5,687 nt of DNA from Actinomycetes bacterium. GTDB taxonomy: Bacteria; Actinomycetota; Thermoleophilia; Gaiellales; Gaiellaceae. The notes beneath the pieces were generated by a model, which was not told the DNA's origin, did not search any database, and was given only the letters and a program-made list of their open reading frames with translations. The stretch covers positions 1 through 5,687 of the forward strand of contig JAUXJK010000149.1 of the NCBI GenBank assembly GCA_030624785.1. The letters run 5' to 3'. Positions 1 to 4,874 of the stretch are shown in pieces; position 1 is the first letter of the stretch, and each line of letters begins with the position of its first letter. A program made the position numbers and the translations under genes.

Positions 1-4
1 ACCA

Positions 5-44
5 CCGGCGCCGAGTCGGCATAGTTCAGCCGGCGCCGAGCGGC
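5..44. repeat. Direct repeat of CCGGCGCCGAG with nested dyads at left edge
   Basis: CCGGCGCCGAG occurs at 5-15 and again at 30-40, 25 bases apart. Its core CGGCGCCG is self-complementary, so 6-13 can pair with 31-38 to give an 8-base stem over a 17-base loop. GCCGA-G-TCGGC (10-20) is a further dyad. It could be a terminator hairpin of a gene left of the window (no T-run) or paired protein-binding sites upstream of the YihY-family gene. The window edge limits interpretation. Bases 45-190 otherwise hold only a weak TAAATT (46-51) that could be a -10 box. Confidence 0.35.
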
Positions 45-190
45 CTAAATTCACCGCCTGCCCGAGCGGGAGCGGGGGACGGCCGCCTAGCCGTTCCTTG
101 GCCTCTAGCTTGTCGCTGAGCGGTGCTGACGCCCGTGCCCAGGACGTCAACCGGCGCATCAACGGCCTCCAGGACAGGTACAACCCACTC

Positions 191-1192
191 ATGGACGCGG
201 ATTCAGAGTCGCCGTTGCGCTACTCGCGCCTGACGCTGATCGCGCGCATCTCCTCGCGCGCCCTCAAACGATACGCCGACGGTGGCCCTCACATAGCCGG
301 TGCAATCGCGTTTCGTGTCTTGTTTTCGATCTTCCCGCTCGTGATCGTGCTCGGTGGGCTGTTCGGAATCGTTGTGAACGCAGCTGGCGTCCAGGCTGAC
401 GTCGTCGATCCGATCGTGGATGCCATCCCCCTCGACGAGGAGGGCCAGGAGACGTTCAGGAGTTTGCTGCAAGGCGCGACCGGTGGGCTGAGCAGCCTCG
501 GATTGCTTGGCGTGGTCGGCCTGATCTGGGCCGCGAGCGGCATGATGGGCGCACTTCGCTACGGGCTCGACCGAGCGTTTGAGGCCACAGGCAAGCGTCC
601 GTTTGTGCAAGGCAAGCTCCTCGACGCCGCGCTGCTCCTCGGCGTGGGACTGCTGATCCTTCTGGCGATTGGCCTCGCACTATCGTCTCGCCTCGTTTCG
701 GCATTCGCTGAGGATGGCCTCAATGAAGCGGGCGTTGGCGGGCTGGCGACGTGGCTGATCGGCATTACGGTTCCGGCCGTCCTCGCGTTCGCGGCCGTCA
801 CGACGCTCTATCGGATCGTCCCGGCTCAACGCCCTCGGTTGCTGGACGTTCTGCCGAGCGCAGCGTTCGTGGGCATCATGTACGCGCTGACACAGAACCT
901 CTTCGGTATCTATCTGTCCAACTTCGGTAACTACAACGCTGTCTACGGATCACTCGGGGCGGTGATCGCCTTTCTGTTTTTCGTGTACCTGTCATCGAGT
1001 ATTTTTCTCGTGGGCGCCAACGCTGCTGCGGCCACGCCGATCGTGCGAGGAGAGCTCGAACGCGGCGAGGAGCCGGATGAAGAAGAGGTGCAGCTGCGCC
1101 TTCAGATCTGGCTTCTCGCGAAGGGCCTTTTCATCGACGGTGGGATCCGTTCCGAGCAGAAGCGTTCGAATCGTCCTCCCGATGCGACCTAG
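191..1192 (+). CDS. YihY/virulence factor BrkB family inner-membrane protein
   Basis: This is a polytopic membrane protein of the YihY/BrkB family, 333 residues from the ATG at 191. The family's biochemical role is unsettled; it was once mislabelled ribonuclease BN. Numbered from that ATG, six hydrophobic segments lie near residues 41-63, 102-120, 145-167, 185-207, 219-242 and 253-279. Two stretches are typical of the family: AGAIAFRVLFSIFPL in the first helix, and YNAVYGSLGAVIAFLFF followed by LVGANAAAA in the last. The C-terminal tail is acidic, then basic, and probably cytoplasmic. The frame is open back to a TTG at 98, but that start has no well-spaced ribosome binding site and would add 31 polar residues that I cannot match to the family. 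The ATG has only a weak ACAGG (174-178) 12 bases upstream, so the start is uncertain. Length fits the family. It converges on the downstream minus-strand gene, 74 bases away. The family call is firm; the substrate or function is unknown. Confidence 0.9.
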   Translation: MDADSESPLRYSRLTLIARISSRALKRYADGGPHIAGAIAFRVLFSIFPLVIVLGGLFGIVVNAAGVQADVVDPIVDAIPLDEEGQETFRSLLQGATGGLSSLGLLGVVGLIWAASGMMGALRYGLDRAFEATGKRPFVQGKLLDAALLLGVGLLILLAIGLALSSRLVSAFAEDGLNEAGVGGLATWLIGITVPAVLAFAAVTTLYRIVPAQRPRLLDVLPSAAFVGIMYALTQNLFGIYLSNFGNYNAVYGSLGAVIAFLFFVYLSSSIFLVGANAAAATPIVRGELERGEEPDEEEVQLRLQIWLLAKGLFIDGGIRSEQKRSNRPPDAT

Positions 1193-1266
1193 AGCTACGG
1201 GCTAGAGCCACCGGCCTCCCCGTTGATCTCGCGAGCCCTGACCAATCGGCCAGCGATCTGAGACGT

Positions 1267-1890
1267 CTAGAGTCGGCGCTGTCTGGCTAGTGGGCGTCGC
1301 CGCCTCATGGCGCGAAGCGCGTCGAAGAAGCTGGGCTCCGGCTCGCTCGTACCGTTGACCGCCTCAGGCGGTCTGGCCGACTCCTCCGGGAAATCGACGT
1401 ACTCGTCTGCTGCGAACAGCTCAAGTCCTTCGCGCAGGTTGTTACGACAGCGCTCGCGCGTTGTCTTCTCGACGCGTTCTAGCTCGCGAATCCTTTGTTC
1501 GACGCGCCGGTGGCGGGCGTTGGCGTCTTCGCGGATGTCGGCACATTCGGCCCGTGTCTCCGCGAGCAAGATCGTGCACTCTCGCTCAGTGCGTTCACGC
1601 TGCTCACGTGCCGCTCGTTCAGCAGAGACGATCGTGTCGCGCAGGATCGACTCGAGATCGTCCTGCGCCGAACGTTCTGCTTGAAGAGCCTCGAGGTCGA
1701 CGCGAAGCTGCATCAGTTCCTCGTTGATAGTGGCCGCTTCGGTGTCGAGTGTGCTGAGCAGATAGTCGACGGCGTAGCGGTCGTAGCCGCGGAACCGACG
1801 GCGCAGTTTCGAGCGTCGCGAGAACGCACTCCCGAATGTCGTTGGCTTCTGCTCGTCTTGCGGGTCTTTTACGTGCTTTTCACTGGCCAT
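1267..1890 (-). CDS. DivIVA-like coiled-coil protein with FRGYD motif (paralog A)
   Basis: This 207-residue soluble coiled-coil protein is probably a DivIVA-domain scaffold. DivIVA proteins bind negatively curved membrane at poles and septa and recruit division or growth factors. The key sign is FRGYDRYAVDYLLSTL at residues 33-48. It matches the DivIVA N-terminal pattern, in which the Phe-Arg before GYD inserts into the membrane. A basic cluster (RRSKLRRR, residues 25-32) precedes it and could aid lipid binding. Residues about 45-160 are heptad-like and rich in Glu, Arg and Ala, with Cys at 105, 116 and 148. An acidic linker (about 162-186) leads to a strongly basic C-terminus (RAMRRRRPLARQRRL, 193-207). 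That tail is unusual and might bind membrane or nucleic acid. The ATG start is backed by GGTGAGGT (1900-1893) two bases upstream of it, with the GAGG core close to usual spacing. It is divergent from a second DivIVA-like gene and convergent with the YihY-family gene. The exact partner or process is unknown. A generic coiled-coil protein is the alternative. Confidence 0.82.
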   Translation of the reverse strand: MASEKHVKDPQDEQKPTTFGSAFSRRSKLRRRFRGYDRYAVDYLLSTLDTEAATINEELMQLRVDLEALQAERSAQDDLESILRDTIVSAERAAREQRERTERECTILLAETRAECADIREDANARHRRVEQRIRELERVEKTTRERCRNNLREGLELFAADEYVDFPEESARPPEAVNGTSEPEPSFFDALRAMRRRRPLARQRRL

Positions 1891-1892
1891 CT

Positions 1893-1900
1893 ACCTCACC
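1893..1900 (-). promoter_or_regulatory. Ribosome binding site of DivIVA-like paralog A
   Basis: On the minus strand GGTGAGGT lies immediately before AG-ATG (start codon 1890-1888). It is a good Shine-Dalgarno match and fixes the start of this coding region. Confidence 0.7.
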
Positions 1901-1921
1901 GTGGGCCAAGCGAGCCGTACT

Positions 1922-1927
1922 TGTCAA
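1922..1927 (-). promoter_or_regulatory. Possible -35 element (TTGACA) for DivIVA-like paralog A
   Basis: The minus strand reads a perfect TTGACA at 1927-1922, 31 bases before the ATG. No convincing -10 box follows at 16-18 bases: the sequence there is CCCACG, CCACGG or CACGGT. It may therefore be only part of a promoter, or a chance match. Confidence 0.25.
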
Positions 1928-1935
1928 GGGGCGCG

Positions 1936-1950
1936 GGCGCATCCTGCGCC
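1936..1950. repeat. Inverted repeat GGCGC-N5-GCGCC between divergent DivIVA-like genes
   Basis: GGCGC (1936-1940) and GCGCC (1946-1950) form a perfect 5-base dyad around ATCCT, extendable by one G-T wobble. It lies between the minus-strand TTGACA and the plus-strand promoter, so it is placed like a shared operator. Short GC-rich dyads are frequent by chance in DNA of this composition. Confidence 0.3.
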
Positions 1951-1970
1951 TCGGTTGCATCCGCCACATC

Positions 1971-1999
1971 TTGAAACGAGTCGTTGTGCGCCTTAAGAT
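1971..1999 (+). promoter_or_regulatory. Sigma-70-type promoter for DivIVA-like paralog B
   Basis: TTGAAA (1971-1976, five of six to consensus) and TAAGAT (1994-1999, four of six, with the key T, A and final T kept) are separated by exactly 17 bases. Transcription would begin near 2006, giving a leader of about 32 bases that contains the GGAGGA ribosome binding site. This rules against the in-frame ATG at 2000, which sits against the -10 box. Confidence 0.6.
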
Positions 2000-2023
2000 A
2001 TGGCGGCCGTTCGCCCAAGTTTC

Positions 2024-2029
2024 GGAGGA
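2024..2029 (+). promoter_or_regulatory. Ribosome binding site of DivIVA-like paralog B
   Basis: GGAGGA ends nine bases before the ATG at 2039. This strong Shine-Dalgarno site selects that start over the in-frame ATG at 2000. Confidence 0.75.
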
Positions 2030-2038
2030 CAGAACTCG

Positions 2039-2611
2039 ATGGCAGGAACCGATATCGGCGCAGATCGCGCCGCAAACGCGCCTCCAGCGCCTGATTGGAC
2101 GCTGCCGCCGCGATCCCGTCGTGGCTACGACAGTGACCTCGTCGAGGATCTGTTCGATCGTGCGACGCACAGCTACGAAAGTGTTCGACGTCAGCGAGAC
2201 AAACTGAGCGTGGAGCTCGAAACGCTACGCCGAGAGGTTGCCGAGTTGCGATCGGAACAGCCCCTCGTGCAGCGGGCGCTTGTTTCTGCTCATCGAACGG
2301 CTCGCGAGATCGTCGCGCAGGCGGAGACAGAAGCTGATGCCCTGCTCGAGGATGCTCACCGCAGCGAGCTGAGCATCGTCGACAACGCCCGCAATCGCGC
2401 CGACGATGTTCTCCGCGAAGCCGAGGACGAGCGCATGCGCATCGAACAACAGGTGTCACGCATGCGCAACCTCGGAAAAGGACTGCGGGCGGACTACCGC
2501 GATCTGGTCGAGAGGGCCGTGGCGATGCTTGAGGAGAGCGACTCGGTCGACTCGGTTGGGGAGATCCAAGGGCCGCTCACCGTGGCGCCCGTCAGCGCGC
2601 CAGATTCCTGA
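2039..2611 (+). CDS. DivIVA-like coiled-coil protein with RRGYD motif (paralog B)
   Basis: This 190-residue coiled-coil protein is related in layout to its divergent neighbour. Residues 1-24 are Ala/Pro-rich and probably disordered. SRRGYDSDLVEDLFDRA (26-42) matches the DivIVA N-terminal GYD signature. The Phe that normally precedes Arg-Gly-Tyr-Asp is Arg here, so membrane insertion by the usual Phe-Arg pair may be altered. A long heptad-like helix follows to about residue 160. It includes the Ala/Glu repeats typical of DivIVA/Wag31 second coiled coils (AREIVAQAETEADALLEDAHR, then ADDVLREAEDER). The end of the helical region, DYRDLVERAVAMLEE, also resembles DivIVA C-terminal helices. No membrane segment or signal peptide is seen. 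The start at 2039 is set by GGAGGA at 2024-2029 and by the promoter at 1971-1999; the upstream ATG at 2000 would fall at the -10 box. A role in polar or septal scaffolding is inferred, and the gene may act with or against paralog A. It converges on the methyltransferase gene. Confidence 0.8.
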   Translation: MAGTDIGADRAANAPPAPDWTLPPRSRRGYDSDLVEDLFDRATHSYESVRRQRDKLSVELETLRREVAELRSEQPLVQRALVSAHRTAREIVAQAETEADALLEDAHRSELSIVDNARNRADDVLREAEDERMRIEQQVSRMRNLGKGLRADYRDLVERAVAMLEESDSVDSVGEIQGPLTVAPVSAPDS

Positions 2612-2621
2612 CTGAAGTTGT

Positions 2622-2649
2622 GCGGCCTAGCCGCCCAAGCTGAGCGGCT
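2622..2649. terminator. Possible bidirectional hairpin terminator between convergent genes
   Basis: The 55-base gap between two convergent genes holds two alternative stems. One is GCGGC-CTA-GCCGC (2622-2634). The other is AGCCGC (2629-2634) pairing with GCGGCT (2644-2649) over a nine-base loop. Neither has a T-run, so intrinsic termination is uncertain. The position suits a shared terminator. Confidence 0.3.
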
Positions 2650-2666
2650 CGTCGTGCCCAGCTGCG

Positions 2667-3488
2667 CTAGGCGCGCGCAATCACGGTCTCGACATAGGCG
2701 GCGGGCACCGCGATCGCGTCGTCACGCTCGAGTCGGTCGTACTTCGTCACCAGGTTGACAAGCTTGTCGTGCAACTCGGCGCCCTTCTCGTCGTCGAGTA
2801 CCTCAAACGTCTTGGCCAGCGGCCCAAAGTACGTCTTGTTCGCCTCTACAAATTGCTCAGCTGAGAGTCCACGAAAGGTGACTATCCGTGGGGTTGTTTC
2901 GAACCCGGATGCGGTCGTGCCGAAGAGCTCGCCAAGTCTCTCTTCGGAGCTCCATTCGAGAGGTGGGCGAAGGCCGGGCGGTGGCGGCACGTATGAACCG
3001 AGCAGTCTGAACATGTCGCCAACGAAACTGTCGGGTGTCCATGTTGCGAGCGCAATGTTTCCGCCGGGCGTCGCTACGCGCGCGAGCTCGGAGGCCGCAC
3101 GCTCCTGATTGGGCGCGAACATTGCGCCGAACACGGAGAGCACGGTGTCGAACGACGCGTCGGCAAACGGCAAATTCTCAGCGTCAGCCTCAATGTAGGT
3201 GGCCTCCAGGCCCTCCGCCGCCGTTCGAATGCGTGCCTGCTCAAGCAACGCCGGAACGTAGTCGATGCCGCTCACCTCGGCGCCACGACGTGCCGCCGCA
3301 ATCGTGGCGTTGCCGCTGCCGCACGCGACATCGAGAACCCGACTTCCAGCTCGAATGTCGACGGTCTCGGCGAGGACGTCGCTGACGAACTGAATCTGGG
3401 TAGCCGTCACCGCGAAGTTGCCGGTCGCCCACGTGGCCTGCTGGCGCGTCTTGATGGATTCGAAATCTGGTGTCGCCTCGGCGTTCAT
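2667..3488 (-). CDS. Class I SAM-dependent methyltransferase
   Basis: This is a 273-residue soluble methyltransferase with a Rossmann-like fold (Methyltransf_11/UbiE-like group). It transfers the methyl group of S-adenosylmethionine to an unknown substrate, probably a small molecule. Motif I, VLDVACGSGN (51-60), binds SAM. Strand 2 ends in an acidic residue (GIDYVPALL, Asp76) expected to hold the ribose hydroxyls. EADAENLPFADASFDTVLS (100-118) is the adenine-binding and motif II/III region, and VATPGGNIALATW follows. The opening DFESIKTRQQATWATG and the PPPPGLRPP segment are typical of a methyltransferase subgroup common in actinobacteria and often unassigned in substrate. The ATG at 3488 has GGAG (3497-3494) five bases upstream. 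It lies 53 bases downstream of adenosine deaminase on the same strand, so cotranscription is possible. That might reflect recycling of the adenosine released after S-adenosylhomocysteine hydrolysis, which is an inference. The enzyme class is firm; the substrate is unknown. Confidence 0.92.
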   Translation of the reverse strand: MNAEATPDFESIKTRQQATWATGNFAVTATQIQFVSDVLAETVDIRAGSRVLDVACGSGNATIAAARRGAEVSGIDYVPALLEQARIRTAAEGLEATYIEADAENLPFADASFDTVLSVFGAMFAPNQERAASELARVATPGGNIALATWTPDSFVGDMFRLLGSYVPPPPGLRPPLEWSSEERLGELFGTTASGFETTPRIVTFRGLSAEQFVEANKTYFGPLAKTFEVLDDEKGAELHDKLVNLVTKYDRLERDDAIAVPAAYVETVIARA

Positions 3489-3510
3489 GCCCGCTCCGAT
3501 CGTTGTGCCA

Positions 3511-3530
3511 TGTGGCTAGCGATTACCACA
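3511..3530. repeat. Inverted repeat TGTGG-N10-CCACA upstream of methyltransferase
   Basis: TGTGG (3511-3515) and CCACA (3526-3530) form a perfect dyad whose arms lie one helical turn and a half apart centre to centre. It sits in the 53-base gap between adenosine deaminase and the methyltransferase, and contains GCTAGC (3515-3520). It could be an operator for an internal promoter, or a weak RNA hairpin. Five-base arms are modest evidence. Confidence 0.3.
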
Positions 3531-3541
3531 CTATTCGGGCT

Positions 3542-4666
3542 CTATCGTGGGGAGAGGAGCGTGTCGCCGCCTCGTCTTGGTAGGTCGAGATCCTCGCGCA
3601 GCCTTGCGAAACCGGGCTTGATGATCGTGTTGATGATGCGCAGACGGTCGTCGAAGGGCCAGAACGCCGACTTCATCGCATTGATCGTCAGCCACTCCAC
3701 GTCATCGAGTTCAAAACCGAATGTCTCACCGAGCACGGCGAACTCCTTGCTCATGCAGGTGTCGGACATGAGGCGATTGTCGGTGTTGACCGTCACGCGG
3801 AAACGCAGCTTGCGCATAAGGCCAATCGGGTGCTCTTCCAGGCTTGGTGCCGCGCCGACGTGAACGTTCGAGGTAGGGCACATTTCAAGAGGTACGCGGC
3901 GGTCACGCACGAACGACGCGAGCCTTCCGAGCTCATACGTGCCGTCGGCTTGTTTGGTGATGTCGTCCACGATGCGTACTCCGTGGCCGAGTCGTGCAGC
4001 ACCACACAGTTGCAGTGCCTCCCAGATTGATGGGAGCCCAAAGCCCTCGCCAGCATGGATCGTGACGTGTCCATTCTCGCGGTGGACGAGCTCAAACGCT
4101 GACAGATGGCGCGTGGGTGGGAAGCCTGCTTCGGCGCCCGCGATATCGAATCCAACGACACCGCCGTCGCGATGGCGGATCGCGAGTTCCGCGATCTCAT
4201 CACCGCGCGCCGCCGTGCGCATCGCTGTACACAGGAGCCCAACCGTGATTGGATCTCCCGCAGGTGTGCGCGCCGATCCCGTGGCATCACGAAATCCCTC
4301 CAGTACGGCCTCGACAACCTGGTCGAGCGTCAGCTCGCCTTCGAGGTGAAGCTCGGGTGCGAAGCGAACCTCCGCATAGACGACGCCGTCGCCCGCGAGA
4401 TCTTCTACGCACTCCCTGGCTACTCGCTGAAGCGCCTCAGCGCTCTGGAGCACGGCGACCGTGTGCGCGAACGGTTCCAGGTAGAGCACGAGGTCGCGAC
4501 GATCTGCACCCCGGTGAAACCATTCAGCGAGCTCCTCGGGATCTGTCGTCGGCAGATCATGACCCGCTGTTTCCGCCAGTTCGACCACCGTGGCGGGACG
4601 TAGACCTCCGTCGAGGTGGTCGTGCAAGAGCACTTTGGGAGCGAGCCGGAGCTGATCGATCGACAT
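3542..4666 (-). CDS. add: Adenosine deaminase (EC 3.5.4.4)
   Basis: This cytosolic zinc amidohydrolase deaminates adenosine (and 2'-deoxyadenosine) to inosine in purine salvage. The 374-residue protein has the complete active site: HDHLDGG (His15, His17), HAGEGFG (His204, catalytic Glu207), LGHGVRI (His228) and NTDNRLMS (zinc ligand Asp296). These positions parallel mouse ADA His15, His17, His214, Glu217, His238 and Asp295. The next residue is Asn297 where animal enzymes have Asp; from memory, NTDN also occurs in the Mycobacterium tuberculosis enzyme. DIAGAEAG (174-181) and CPTSNV (263-268) also fit. Length is normal for the family. The chosen ATG at 4666 has GGAG (4681-4678) 11 bases upstream. 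A second ATG three codons earlier (4675) is only two bases from that site. The frame stays open to 4882, but that extension is Arg-rich, unlike the family, and overlaps the divergent gene. It is upstream of the methyltransferase on the same strand. Confidence 0.96.
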   Translation of the reverse strand: MSIDQLRLAPKVLLHDHLDGGLRPATVVELAETAGHDLPTTDPEELAEWFHRGADRRDLVLYLEPFAHTVAVLQSAEALQRVARECVEDLAGDGVVYAEVRFAPELHLEGELTLDQVVEAVLEGFRDATGSARTPAGDPITVGLLCTAMRTAARGDEIAELAIRHRDGGVVGFDIAGAEAGFPPTRHLSAFELVHRENGHVTIHAGEGFGLPSIWEALQLCGAARLGHGVRIVDDITKQADGTYELGRLASFVRDRRVPLEMCPTSNVHVGAAPSLEEHPIGLMRKLRFRVTVNTDNRLMSDTCMSKEFAVLGETFGFELDDVEWLTINAMKSAFWPFDDRLRIINTIIKPGFARLREDLDLPRRGGDTLLSPR

Positions 4667-4699
4667 CGCGTCCATTGCTCCAGGGTAGCTCGCGATGCT

Positions 4700-4743
4700 G
4701 CACCCGGTGCTGCGGCGCGCCGGGCGCCTCCGACTCTGAGTCG
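4700..4743. repeat. Cluster of short inverted repeats in the divergent add/propeller region
   Basis: Three dyads lie in a row. They are GCACC-C-GGTGC (4700-4710), GGCGC-N5-GCGCC (4714-4728, starting within the 8-base palindrome GGCGCGCC) and CGACTC-T-GAGTCG (4731-4743). The last has perfect 6-base arms around one base and is the best operator candidate. In the adenosine deaminase leader they could also fold as hairpins. I see no convincing promoter boxes on either strand of the 4676-4874 gap. High GC makes such dyads partly expected. Confidence 0.35.
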
Positions 4744-4874
4744 ATACTGTGGCGCCATGCAGCCTCAGGCGCTCGGCCGCCGCACGAGTGGGCGCTTGTG
4801 AGACGCGTCGCATCCCTGTGCGCCACGCGACGCGCTCGCCTATCCACGGCACCTGCCCCAAGGCCGACGTCAAC

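Noticed and set aside
98..190. N-terminal extension of the YihY-family protein from TTG at 98
   Set aside because: There is no well-spaced ribosome binding site, the start codon is rare, and the extra 31 residues are polar and unlike the family. It is kept as an alternative start only.
1307..1974. Plus-strand ORFs of 88-159 codons opposite DivIVA-like paralog A
   Set aside because: They are Ser/Arg/Ala-rich antisense shadows of a GC-rich coiled-coil gene, with no ribosome binding sites or motifs.
2000..2038. ATG at 2000 as start of DivIVA-like paralog B
   Set aside because: It abuts the -10 box of a good promoter and lacks a ribosome binding site, whereas ATG 2039 follows GGAGGA at nine bases.
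4757..4801. Short plus-strand ORF of 14 codons after a TACTGT box (4745-4750), possibly leaderless
   Set aside because: It has no -35 box or ribosome binding site and no recognisable peptide. A chance ORF is the simpler reading.
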